From Coriobacteriia bacterium (GTDB lineage Bacteria > Actinomycetota > Coriobacteriia > Coriobacteriales > Eggerthellaceae): DNA of 53,751 nucleotides. Shown one piece after another: positions 23,109-31,175 of this stretch. The position numbers were made by a program, and so were the translations under genes. Below the pieces are notes generated by a model. That model made no database searches. It was not told the origin of the DNA and saw only the letters and a list, made by a program, of their open reading frames with translations. Positions within the stretch are counted from its first letter, which is position 1. Every line of letters starts with the position of its first letter. The stretch lies in the NCBI GenBank assembly GCA_030523425.1, contig JAUNIP010000006.1, positions 4,558 to 58,308 of the forward strand. Reading direction: 5' to 3'.

Positions 23109-24203
23109 CTATTCATCCTGAACAAGCGGGATGATGGCCTTTAAGCTGCCGCGTTCAACCTTCACCTCTACCGAAACTTGCGGGTCCAGGTAGTATGCTT
23201 CGGCTATGGCGGAGAAGGCTTTCTGCACGTCGGCGGCAAATTGGTCAGCAAGTTCGGGCGAAAGCGCCACTTTGGCGGGCCCGGCGGCCCGGGCCGGCTT
23301 CGGGGAAGGCTTACGGGCCTCAGGCGCATTGCCCGCCACCCCCTGCCGTTCCAGGCAGTCCAACAGCGAATCCAAGGGTTTCAGTTGTCCCTGCATAATG
23401 CGATAAGCCGAGCGGTCGGAAAGCTGCAGGCCCAAAGCATCTGCGGCAGCCACAAATTCCGTCGGGTCCGCAGCGTAGGCCAGCGTTTTCGCGAACGGCA
23501 CCTGGTCCTTCGAATCCGAAAACGCCAAGCGGGAAGCCGGCAGGCACGCCAGCCCAAACTGATACAGCGTGGCGGCAATCTCAACCGGCGAGCCCAGAAA
23601 CACATTCAGCGTCTTGCGGTGTTCCAGGGCGAACTCACAAGCCGTGCGTACGATGTTTCGCGGCCCTCGGATGGAAACCTTGCCGGTTTCGCCGAAGGCC
23701 AACTGCGGAAAGGTGGACTGATCGGTACGCTCTGCCAGCGCTGAAGTGTCCGTGCGCACCAAGATTGACGACCCCCTGCCCGGCTCGGACGCCACCACGC
23801 GCGCCTCTAGGGAATTTTCCTTGATGGAATACAGCGCCATGCCGCGGCCGTGCACGCCCCATTTGTCCATGTGCACGGTATCTAGCTTAGACGTGACACG
23901 CGGCTCGAAGATAAGGCTGTGCAGTTTGGGGGGTATGCCCACGCCGTCATCCACCATCACCATCAGACGCTTTTCGCCTTCCTTGCATGTGGCAAGGAAG
24001 ATGTTGCGCGCTTCTGCATCGCGCGCGTTGCGCAGAATCTCTATGACGGCGTCTTCCGAGCTGCGAATATCGTGTGCAGCCTGGCGCCGCTGCGCCTCTT
24101 CGCTGCGCAAACGAACGAAGCCATCCCCAAGGTCCTCTTGGACCCGGAGATGGCTTTCGCTGCAAACGGTTTCAACGAAGGTGGCTAAGTCTTCGGCGCT
24201 CAT
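23109..24203 (-). CDS. GHKL-type ATP-binding protein of unknown function
   Basis: A 364-residue soluble protein. The first 160 residues form a GHKL (Hsp90/gyrase/histidine kinase/MutL) ATPase: N box with N59 (EILRNARDA), G1 box DDGVGIP (D85-P91), G2 box GVHGRGMAL (G116-L124). There is no phosphoacceptor His domain, no membrane helix and no MutL transducer motif I can recognise. Residues 160-290 are unfamiliar; a Pro/Ala linker (about 296-312) precedes a short C-terminal domain. It starts 6 bp after rny, so the two are co-transcribed. A role in RNA or DNA maintenance is possible, but function is unknown. Confidence 0.8.
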   Translation of the reverse strand: MSAEDLATFVETVCSESHLRVQEDLGDGFVRLRSEEAQRRQAAHDIRSSEDAVIEILRNARDAEARNIFLATCKEGEKRLMVMVDDGVGIPPKLHSLIFEPRVTSKLDTVHMDKWGVHGRGMALYSIKENSLEARVVASEPGRGSSILVRTDTSALAERTDQSTFPQLAFGETGKVSIRGPRNIVRTACEFALEHRKTLNVFLGSPVEIAATLYQFGLACLPASRLAFSDSKDQVPFAKTLAYAADPTEFVAAADALGLQLSDRSAYRIMQGQLKPLDSLLDCLERQGVAGNAPEARKPSPKPARAAGPAKVALSPELADQFAADVQKAFSAIAEAYYLDPQVSVEVKVERGSLKAIIPLVQDE

Positions 24204-24209
24204 GGAGCC

Positions 24210-25784
24210 TTACTTAGCGTAGTCGATGGCGCGGCTTTCGCGGATGACAACCACCTTCACCTGGCCGGGATACTGCATCTCGGTCTCAATCTGGTGAGCG
24301 ATGTCGTGAGCCAGCACGGTGGTAGCGGCTTCGTCGACCACTTCGGGCTCCACCATCACGCGCACTTCGCGACCGGCCTGGATGGCGTAAGTGCGCTCGA
24401 CGCCCTTGTGGGTGTTGGCAATCTCTTCCAGCTTCTCCAGGCGCTTGATGTAGGCATCCAGCGTTTCCTTGCGGGCGCCGGGGCGCGCAGCGGAAATGGC
24501 ATCGGCAGCCTGAACCAGCACGTCAAGCACGCTGTTGGGCTCCACGTCGTTGTGATGGGCTTCTATAGCATGCACAATTTCCGGGCGTTCGCCGAAGCGC
24601 TTGGCCAAGTCAGCACCGATGACCGCATGGCTGCCGTCAATTTCGTGGTCGACGGCCTTGCCCAAGTCATGCAGCAGGCCGGCGCGCTTTGCGGGCACGG
24701 GGTCTAAGCCCAGTTCTGAAGCCATAACACCGGTAAGATAAGCAACCTCAAGCGAATGGTTAAGCACGTTTTGGCCATAGGAAGTGCGATAGCGCAAGCG
24801 GCCTAAGGTCTTCACCAATTCCGGGTCCAGGTCATGGATGCCGGTGTCGAAGGTGGCCTGTTCGCCCGCTTCGCGCACGCGCTGGTCCACGAACGCCTTC
24901 GCCTTTTCATACATCTCTTCGATGCGTGCGGGGTGAATACGGCCGTCCGCAATCAAGTTTTCCATGGTCACGCGGCCGATTTCGCGGCGCACGGGGTCGA
25001 AGCAGGAAATGGTCACGCATTCCGGCGTGTCGTCGATGATCAGGTTCGTGCCCGTAATCTGCTCGAACGAGCGGATGTTGCGGCCTTCGCGGCCAATGAT
25101 ACGGCCCTTCAGGTCGTCACTGGGAATGCTCACGGCCGAAACGGTGGTTTCAGCGGAATGATCAGCCGCCACGCGTTGGATGGCCAGGCTTAGAATCATG
25201 CGGGCCGTCTTGTCGGCCTGGGCCTTCGTGCGGGCTTCCGCGTCGCGAATGATGGTGGCGGATTCGCGCGTCACTTCATCGCGCAGGGTTTCCAGCAACT
25301 CTTCCTTAGCTTCTTCGCTGGTCATGCCGGCAATGTTTTGCAAGCGTTGCTCTATTTCGCCTTTCGCGGCTTCCAGATTGCGTTCGCGCTGGTCAAGCTG
25401 ACCTTGCAAGGAAGAAATCTTATGTTCGCGGGCATCTAGGGATTCCACGCGGCGGTCTAGGGTCTGTTCGCGCTGGGTGATGCGATTTTCCGCAGCGCGC
25501 ACTTCCTTCATGCGATCCTTACTTTCGGCTTCCGCTTCCTTGCGCATTTTCAGCCGTTCGGATTCGGCTTCAAGCTGAGCGCCTTTGATGGTATTCTCTG
25601 CTTCCTTATGAGCGCCTTTCAAGGTGCTTTCCGCTTCCTGCTGGGCGGTTTGCACAATCTTGTCCGCATCGTCTTTCGCCTTCTTCATGGTGCCTTTCGC
25701 TGCTTTTCCGGAAACGAAATAGCCAATGACAGCACCTAGAACCACAGCGATGACGGCGACGAGAACGACAAGTACTATGTCCAT
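24210..25784 (-). CDS. rny: Ribonuclease Y
   Basis: Membrane-anchored endoribonuclease that starts mRNA decay. N-terminal helix (3-25, [20 protein letters not shown]), long coiled coil (about 30-180, rich in Lys/Glu/Ala/Gln), KH domain with [13 protein letters not shown] domain with [10 protein letters not shown]. Length 524 is typical. First gene of a probable operon with the GHKL gene. A terminator-like hairpin with U-tract sits in the region just upstream, about 50 bp before its ATG. Confidence 0.97.
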   Translation of the reverse strand: MDIVLVVLVAVIAVVLGAVIGYFVSGKAAKGTMKKAKDDADKIVQTAQQEAESTLKGAHKEAENTIKGAQLEAESERLKMRKEAEAESKDRMKEVRAAENRITQREQTLDRRVESLDAREHKISSLQGQLDQRERNLEAAKGEIEQRLQNIAGMTSEEAKEELLETLRDEVTRESATIIRDAEARTKAQADKTARMILSLAIQRVAADHSAETTVSAVSIPSDDLKGRIIGREGRNIRSFEQITGTNLIIDDTPECVTISCFDPVRREIGRVTMENLIADGRIHPARIEEMYEKAKAFVDQRVREAGEQATFDTGIHDLDPELVKTLGRLRYRTSYGQNVLNHSLEVAYLTGVMASELGLDPVPAKRAGLLHDLGKAVDHEIDGSHAVIGADLAKRFGERPEIVHAIEAHHNDVEPNSVLDVLVQAADAISAARPGARKETLDAYIKRLEKLEEIANTHKGVERTYAIQAGREVRVMVEPEVVDEAATTVLAHDIAHQIETEMQYPGQVKVVVIRESRAIDYAK

Positions 25785-25829
25785 TGCGTCACTCCTTTGT
25801 GGTGTCGGTCAATTCATCCTCACATAAAC

Positions 25830-25852
25830 AAAAAGCTAGGCATACGCCTAGC
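25830..25852 (-). terminator. Intrinsic terminator or rny leader attenuator
   Basis: On the minus strand GCTAGGC-GTAT-GCCTAGC (25835-25852) is followed at once by TTTTTG: a textbook intrinsic terminator. It lies 50 bp before rny, whereas recX already has its own hairpin 150 bp earlier, so it may regulate rny rather than end recX. Confidence 0.75.
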
Positions 25853-26004
25853 ATGAGCATACGAAACCCGGCAAAACCTATATTCGGCTGTTATATAAGC
25901 AATACCCAAAGGGTACGAACACTCGTGCTTGGTCAATGATAAGGCTTATAGCGTGTCGAATGAAGAAAAAGCTGCCAAAAAACTACAAACAGTCAAGAAA
26001 AAGC

Positions 26005-26033
26005 AGGGTGGACGGCAAAACAACGCCCACCCT
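26005..26033 (-). terminator. Terminator at the recX stop
   Basis: On the minus strand AGGGTGG (26027-26033) pairs with CCACCCT (26005-26011), followed by GCTTTTTC. The stem overlaps the recX stop codon. Confidence 0.6.
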
Positions 26034-26673
26034 AACGCTGTGATTCCTCAAACAACCTGGAAGCGGCACTGGAAACGCTGGTGCTATAGCCACTCTGCAC
26101 CAACTTTCGGTACCCTGCGGCGCGCACGTTTTTCGCATGCGGCGGCTTGGCCTGTAGAACAGCCACCGCGCGGTCCAGTTCGGCATTAAAGCCGATGTCC
26201 AAATAGTCTTCGGGCCAGCCCGGCACCGAAACGGGATCTACGCCTTCGCGCAGCAGTTCCGCTTCTATGCCGGGCGCGCCTTTGCCTTTGCGGATCCGGC
26301 TGCGGATGAGCACGTCAGCAAAGCGCAGGTCGTCCACCAGCAGGCAATCCTGGGCTCGCGTGAGCGCGGTGTCGATTTCGTGTTGCTCATAGCCTTCGCG
26401 CAACAGGCGCGCAGAAAGCGATGCTTTCGAGCGGTAACAAGACGAGCACAGCCTGACAATGCGCGTGAAGGCATCAACCGGCGCTTTCGCCGCGTTCTTT
26501 CCTTTTCGAGTGCCCCTCCCCTGCTCATCGGATGTTTCAGCGGTCAGATCCGAACGGCAGCCAGAAACAGGCTCCACCAACGATTCGCTCAGACTATCGC
26601 TTCCAGCGCCGCCCGCCTGCACCGCGTCTATCTGGCTTTGCAGCGTGGCTAACAACTGGGCCTTGGAAGCCAT
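26032..26673 (-). CDS. recX: Regulatory protein RecX
   Basis: RecA modulator of 213 residues. The N-terminal 70 residues are polar and variable; the RecX core of three-helix repeats begins AFTRIVRLCSSCYRSKASL and includes LLREGYEQHEIDTALTRA and YRKLVQSGYS. It starts 6 bp after recA in the same operon, the usual arrangement, and should be SOS-induced with it. Confidence 0.92.
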   Translation of the reverse strand: MASKAQLLATLQSQIDAVQAGGAGSDSLSESLVEPVSGCRSDLTAETSDEQGRGTRKGKNAAKAPVDAFTRIVRLCSSCYRSKASLSARLLREGYEQHEIDTALTRAQDCLLVDDLRFADVLIRSRIRKGKGAPGIEAELLREGVDPVSVPGWPEDYLDIGFNAELDRAVAVLQAKPPHAKNVRAAGYRKLVQSGYSTSVSSAASRLFEESQR

Positions 26674-26679
26674 AGGACG

Positions 26680-27783
26680 CTACTTCTTCTTGCCCGGCTT
26701 AGCCACGGCATACACGGCGTCAGCTTCTTCCTGCGTGCGGGAAATGACCGGTATGCCGCAGATTTCGCGTACCTTCTCTTCCAGTTCGTCACGCAGATCC
26801 GGATTGTCGCGCAGCGTCTGCTTCGCGGCTTCCCTACCTTGGCCCAAGCGCTCTTCTTCGTAGGTGTACCAAGCGCCGCTCTTGCGAGCCACGCCGCATG
26901 CCACGGCCATGTCAAGCACGCAGCCTTCCTTGGAAATACCTTCGCCGTACATCAGGTCGAATTCAGCCTGCTTGAACGGCGGGGAAACCTTGTTTTTCAC
27001 CACTTTGGCACGCACGCGGTTGCCCACGTTTTCGCCGTCCTTCTTGATGGAATCTATACGGCGAATATCAATACGCACACTTGAGAAGAACTTCAGCGCG
27101 CGGCCACCGGTGGTGGTTTCCGGGTTGCCGAACATAACGCCGATCTTTTCGCGCAGCTGGTTGATGAAGATGCAGGTGGTGTTGGATTTGGAAAGCGAGC
27201 CAGCCAGCTTGCGCAGGGCTTGGGACATCAAACGGGCCTGCAAGCCCACCGTGGTGTCGCCAATTTCTCCTTCGATTTCCGCACGAGGAACCAAAGCGGC
27301 AACCGAGTCCACCACCACCACGTCAATGGCGCCGGAACGCACCAGCATGTCGCAGATTTCAAGGCCTTGCTCGCCGGTGTCCGGCTGGGAAATCAGCAGC
27401 TCGTCAATATCTACTCCCAAACGGGCGGCATATACCGGGTCTAAGGCGTGCTCGGCATCAATGAAGGCAGCAATGCCACCGATGGCCTGGGCCTCTGCCA
27501 CAATTTGCAACGCCAGTGTGGTTTTGCCCGACGATTCGGGGCCGTAGATCTCAACAATGCGCCCGCGCGGCACGCCGCCGATGCCTAATGCGGCATCTAA
27601 CGCCAGCGAACCCGTAGGAATAGCATCGATGCACAAATTCGCGCCGTCTTCGCCCAGGCGCATAATAGAGCCTTGGCCGAACTTGTTTTCAATCTGATCG
27701 GTGGTCAGCTTGAGCGTCTTAAGCTTTTCTTCGTTCATGTGAAGTTCGTTCCCTTCTGATGCTGCGTTTACTTCTTCGGTCAT
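26680..27783 (-). CDS. recA: Recombinase RecA
   Basis: DNA strand-exchange ATPase and LexA co-protease, 367 residues. Walker [10 protein letters not shown] (81-89), [12 protein letters not shown], and the L2 loop segment [20 protein letters not shown] are all present; a Lys-rich end (KPGKKK) closes it. The frame runs on to 27948, but ATG 27783 follows AAGGAGG and a promoter with LexA box, so the longer form is rejected. The N-terminal 30 residues are acidic and longer than in E. coli. Confidence 0.98.
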   Translation of the reverse strand: MTEEVNAASEGNELHMNEEKLKTLKLTTDQIENKFGQGSIMRLGEDGANLCIDAIPTGSLALDAALGIGGVPRGRIVEIYGPESSGKTTLALQIVAEAQAIGGIAAFIDAEHALDPVYAARLGVDIDELLISQPDTGEQGLEICDMLVRSGAIDVVVVDSVAALVPRAEIEGEIGDTTVGLQARLMSQALRKLAGSLSKSNTTCIFINQLREKIGVMFGNPETTTGGRALKFFSSVRIDIRRIDSIKKDGENVGNRVRAKVVKNKVSPPFKQAEFDLMYGEGISKEGCVLDMAVACGVARKSGAWYTYEEERLGQGREAAKQTLRDNPDLRDELEEKVREICGIPVISRTQEEADAVYAVAKPGKKK

Positions 27784-27796
27784 ACGGGCCTCCTTT

Positions 27797-27824
27797 ATTA
27801 TACGAACATCTGTTTCAGAGTCAA
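27797..27824 (-). promoter_or_regulatory. recA promoter with embedded LexA box
   Basis: On the minus strand TTGACT (27819-27824), 16 bp, TATAAT (27797-27802). The spacer contains AAACAGATGTTC (27804-27815), which matches the GAAC-N4-GTTC SOS box except for the first base, the same deviation as LexA box 3 at lexA. Confidence 0.8.
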
Positions 27825-27984
27825 GCAAAATTTTCAATTTCGCTTGCATGTACCATAACGCAGCGAAATTGCACCGGGATAACACAGGCATCCCACTTTT
27901 GCCGTAACATGTTCGGCCAAAAAACGCCAGAATCTGATGTCTTTTCAACTGGAAAGTAAGAAATAGTCAAACGAATTTTCCTCA

Positions 27985-28006
27985 AAAAGAAAGGCGGATG
28001 CGCCTT
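27985..28006 (-). terminator. Intrinsic terminator of the rimO/pgsA-cinA transcript
   Basis: On the minus strand AAGGCG-CATC-CGCCTT (27991-28006) is followed by TCTTTTT. It lies 155 bp after the pgsA-cinA stop and about 160 bp before the recA promoter, separating the two transcripts. Apart from this hairpin, the recA promoter and a candidate short ORF, I see nothing else in the 376-bp gap 27784-28159. Confidence 0.8.
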
Positions 28007-28020
28007 AAAGTCAAAACAGT

Positions 28021-28176
28021 TCAATATATGCTACGCTCGTGCAATAAACGGAAAGCCTGTCCCAGATTGACGTAAAAGCATCCGCTGCAGAAAAAAGCGA
28101 CGATGCCGAAAAGCAGGCTGCACACACAGATCCGGGACAGTGCGGCTGGCAGCAAAACGTTAAAGGTGACGGACAC
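28021..28176 (-). CDS. Candidate 51-codon hydrophobic ORF after pgsA-cinA
   Basis: A short frame from GTG 28176 to TGA 28021 overlaps the last codons of pgsA-cinA in another frame and stops just before the terminator. It encodes a hydrophobic, Cys-containing peptide (for example ICVCSLLFGIVAFFCSGCFY) that could form one membrane helix. There is no good ribosome site and no known homologue in mind; two further GTG codons upstream (28191, 28194) are alternative starts. It may be chance. Confidence 0.2.
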   Translation of the reverse strand: MSVTFNVLLPAALSRICVCSLLFGIVAFFCSGCFYVNLGQAFRLLHERSIY

Positions 28177-29326
28177 CTGCCTTGTGACCACCACTAGCGA
28201 TTATTCCAACCTCTCCTTCCGCTGCCTGTAGGACAGCCGTAAGGGCGGCTTCCACGGTTTGGTTGCGAACGCTTAAACGGTCGCCTTCGAAGTGGTGGCA
28301 TTGGGCAGCTGCACCTTCGCGGGTGGCTACGCCCACGAACACGGTGCCCACAGGTTTATTGGGTTCGGCGCCGGTGGGGCCAGCAATACCGGTAACCGCA
28401 ACGGCCACGTCCACGCCCAGCGCCTGACGTGCGCCCTGCGCCATCTGGCAGGCGGTTTCAGCGCTCACGGCTCCTTGCGTAGCAAGCGTATCTTCCCGCA
28501 CACCCAGCACGCTAGATTTCACCGAATTCACGTACGACACCACGCCGCCTTTCACCACGGCGGAGCTGCCAGGCACGTCGGTGAGCGCGGAAGCGATCAG
28601 GCCGCCCGTCAGACTTTCAGCGGTGCCCACCGTAAGGCCCGCAGCGCCATAGCGCTCAACCACCTGCTGCGCCAACGTCGGCTCCTTCGCGGGCTCTTCG
28701 CCTTTCCCGAAGCCCAGCACGAAGCGGCACTTGTACAGGTAATCCAACATAGAAATGATGGTCAGCGCAACTGCAATCAACATGACTGCCCAGGCAAGCA
28801 ACCACAACGGGTTGGAAAGCGAAGCGGCGTTGTTAGCCGCGTAAAAATCCTTCATCAGGAACAGCAAGATGGCAATAATCTGCGTAACCGTTTTCGCCTT
28901 GCCATACCAGCTGGCGGCGATGACCACGCCTTGGCCGGCGGCAATCATACGCAGGCCCGAAATAATGAATTCGCGCGCAATTATCAGAAGCGCAATCCAA
29001 GAAGGAATGACCTGCAGTTCAACCAAGGCCAAAAGCGCGGCGGACACCAAGATTTTGTCCGCTAACGGGTCAACGAACTTTCCAAAGGTGGTCACTTCGT
29101 TGCGGCTGCGCGCCAAGTAGCCATCCACGCTGTCGGTGCAGGCCAAAATGGCGAAAATGATGGTGGCAACCAAGGGCTGCAGCAACGGGTTTTCCACTTC
29201 GAACGGCAGCCATTGCGGCCACGGGCTTAGCAGCGCCGCCACAAACAGCGGCACACCGCAGATGCGAATGAGCGTGACCACGTTCGCCGGCGTCCAAATG
29301 GTGTTTTTCGTTTCGGTGTCAGCCAC
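28160..29326 (-). CDS. Fused phosphatidylglycerophosphate synthase and CinA C-terminal (PncC) amidohydrolase
   Basis: One 388-residue polypeptide. Residues about 10-190 are a CDP-alcohol phosphatidyltransferase (PgsA type) with the signature DGYLARSRNE...FGKFVDPLADK and several membrane helices. Residues about 215-375 are the CinA C-terminal domain (nicotinamide-nucleotide deamidase, PncC) with TVGTAESLTGGLIASAL, GGVVSYVNSVKSSVLGV and VAVTGIAGPTGA. In many bacteria pgsA and cinA are separate neighbours between rimO and recA; here no stop separates them and the linker (KGEEPAKEPT) is charged. The start GTG 29326 follows AGGGGAG and overlaps rimO by 8 bp. The ancestral order rimO-pgsA-cinA-recA is kept. 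Confidence 0.9.
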   Translation of the reverse strand: MADTETKNTIWTPANVVTLIRICGVPLFVAALLSPWPQWLPFEVENPLLQPLVATIIFAILACTDSVDGYLARSRNEVTTFGKFVDPLADKILVSAALLALVELQVIPSWIALLIIAREFIISGLRMIAAGQGVVIAASWYGKAKTVTQIIAILLFLMKDFYAANNAASLSNPLWLLAWAVMLIAVALTIISMLDYLYKCRFVLGFGKGEEPAKEPTLAQQVVERYGAAGLTVGTAESLTGGLIASALTDVPGSSAVVKGGVVSYVNSVKSSVLGVREDTLATQGAVSAETACQMAQGARQALGVDVAVAVTGIAGPTGAEPNKPVGTVFVGVATREGAAAQCHHFEGDRLSVRNQTVEAALTAVLQAAEGEVGIIASGGHKAGVRHL

Positions 29327-30632
29327 GTCGCTCCCCTTCAAGCTCGTAGAACAAACTGTCAACCACCGCAGCTGTAATCACTTCGCCCGGCTGCCCGGCA
29401 TCCACATAGAAGCTACCGTCAACCTCAGGTGCCTGGAACTGCGCACGTCCGTACAGCTGCCCATCCTCTTCGAAGCCTTCTACCAGCACCTGCGCGGTGG
29501 TGCCAATGCGTTCAGCACAGCGGGCCGTACACACGGCGTCGGCAAGGTCGCGAACGGTCTGCGCACGGTCGCGCTTTTCCGCCTCATCCAACTGCCCAGG
29601 CAAATCGTAGGCCTTGGTACCCTCTTCGCGGGAATACGCGAACACGCCCACGTAGTCGAAATCGCATTCCTCAACGAAATCGCACAGCTGCTGGAACTGC
29701 TCATCGGTTTCACCGGGGAAACCCGCAATCAGCGTGGTGCGCAGCGTGATGTCCGGCACAGCGGCACGAATGCGGGCTGCTAGCGCGTCGAATTCAGCCC
29801 TGCTCCCCCGCCGGTTCATGGCGCGCAGGATGCCGGGGTTCACGTGCTGCAGCGGAATATCCAAGTAATGGCAGATGTTAACGTGTGCCGCCATCACCTG
29901 CAGCAGCTCATCGGTAATCCCTTCAGGCTGCACATACATCACGCGGAACCACGTTTCCGGATACGCCGAAGCCAGCGCGTCCATCAGCCACGCAAGGCTG
30001 CTAGGCAAAGCGAAGTCGGTGCCCCAGTTGCCCGTGTCCTGCGCAATCAGAATAATCTCTCGCACGCCGGCATCAACCGCCGCGCGCACTTCGGCATCAA
30101 TGTCCTCAAACGGAAAGCTGCGGTAACGCCCGCGGATGAACGGAATGGTGCAATAGGAGCAAAACCGGTTACACCCGTCGGAAATCTTCACGTAGGCGGA
30201 AAACGGCCCAGCCGTGGGCACATACGAGTAGTCGAAAGCATCCGCGGCCACAGGGCCAGCATCCGCGGCGCCAATGCACTCCCCCAGCACCGCCGCAATG
30301 TCGTCTTCTTTGCTGCAGGGCACAAAACACGCTGCTTCCACCAGCTCTTCGGCAAGCTCTTCGCCATAGCGCGCGGGCATGCAGCCGGTCACCACAATCT
30401 TGGCGTCCCCTTTGGCCACATTAGGATACCCCGCCGCCTCAAACACGGCAGCCAGGCTTTCCTCGGTGGCATCCTGGATGAAACTGCAGGTGTTGATGAC
30501 GATGGCATGCGCGGCCGTGGGGTCATCCACCACCGCATAGCCCGCTTGCAACACGCGGTTGCGCATGTGCTGGGTGTCCACTTCGTTTTTTGCGCACCCC
30601 AGCGTTATGAACGAAACCGCCTTGCGTCCCAT
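29319..30632 (-). CDS. rimO: Ribosomal protein S12 methylthiotransferase
   Basis: Radical SAM enzyme that methylthiolates an Asp of ribosomal protein S12. MTTase cluster ligands C13, C49, C84; radical SAM motif C154, C158, C161 (CNRFCSYC); C-terminal TRAM-like domain. 437 residues. The frame extends 49 codons upstream into yajQ, but ATG 30632 gives the normal MGRKAVSFITLGCAKN start. It begins 17 bp after yajQ. Confidence 0.96.
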   Translation of the reverse strand: MGRKAVSFITLGCAKNEVDTQHMRNRVLQAGYAVVDDPTAAHAIVINTCSFIQDATEESLAAVFEAAGYPNVAKGDAKIVVTGCMPARYGEELAEELVEAACFVPCSKEDDIAAVLGECIGAADAGPVAADAFDYSYVPTAGPFSAYVKISDGCNRFCSYCTIPFIRGRYRSFPFEDIDAEVRAAVDAGVREIILIAQDTGNWGTDFALPSSLAWLMDALASAYPETWFRVMYVQPEGITDELLQVMAAHVNICHYLDIPLQHVNPGILRAMNRRGSRAEFDALAARIRAAVPDITLRTTLIAGFPGETDEQFQQLCDFVEECDFDYVGVFAYSREEGTKAYDLPGQLDEAEKRDRAQTVRDLADAVCTARCAERIGTTAQVLVEGFEEDGQLYGRAQFQAPEVDGSFYVDAGQPGEVITAAVVDSLFYELEGERRG

Positions 30633-30649
30633 GCGTGCAACCCAAGCGC

Positions 30650-31147
30650 CTAGCGGTAATTCACGTACTGCAGCGGCTGGCCGTAATCCTGGTCCTTCAG
30701 GTAGGCAATCACTTCCTGCAGCGTGTCGCGGGACGCGCTGGAAATGCGCAGCTTGTCGCCTTCGATGGTGGGCTTGCACTTCAGCTTCAGGTTGCGGATG
30801 TCCTTGCTGATCTTAGAAGCGGTGTCTTTGTCTATGCCGTCCACGATGGCTGCCGTCTGGCGCACGCTTTGGCCGGCGGCCGGCTGCGGGTCACCCCACT
30901 TCACCGCGCCCAGTTCAATGCCGCGCTTGATAAGCTTGGTGTTGATGACATCTATCACCTGCTTGGCAACAAATTCCGCAGGCGCGGCAACGGTGATGGT
31001 CTTTCCTTGCTTGTCCAAGGAAATCTCCGCCTTTGAGTCCTTCAGGTCATACCGCGTGGTAATCTCGCGTTTCGCCTGCTGGAAGGCGTTGTCCACCTCT
31101 TGCATGTCAACGCTGGAAACTACATCGAAGCTGCATTCTTTAGCCAT
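30650..31147 (-). CDS. YajQ family nucleotide-binding protein
   Basis: A 165-residue protein of two ferredoxin-like domains, with the family start ECSFDVVSSVDMQEVDNAFQ and the segment QTAAIVDGIDKDTASKISK. A homologue in Xanthomonas binds cyclic di-GMP; YajQ proteins also bind RNA/nucleotides, and the general role is uncertain. No GGDEF/EAL gene is in this window. ATG 31147 follows AGGGACG; the longer frame upstream is low complexity from the opposite strand's gene end and is rejected. It lies 28 bp after the RodZ-like gene. Confidence 0.9.
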   Translation of the reverse strand: MAKECSFDVVSSVDMQEVDNAFQQAKREITTRYDLKDSKAEISLDKQGKTITVAAPAEFVAKQVIDVINTKLIKRGIELGAVKWGDPQPAAGQSVRQTAAIVDGIDKDTASKISKDIRNLKLKCKPTIEGDKLRISSASRDTLQEVIAYLKDQDYGQPLQYVNYR

Positions 31148-31175
31148 GGGACGTCCCTTCTGTTCGTGCTGAGCC

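Noticed and set aside
25929-26189. 86-codon plus-strand frame near recX
   Set aside because: Begins in the intergenic terminator region and continues antisense to recX; composition changes abruptly at the recX boundary.
27899-27916. A further LexA-like palindrome (CCGAACATGTTACGG on the minus strand) upstream of recA
   Set aside because: The half-sites are too close: spacing does not match GAAC-N4-GTTC.
27784-27948. N-terminal extension of RecA
   Set aside because: The frame is open, but it would run through the promoter, LexA box and ribosome site.
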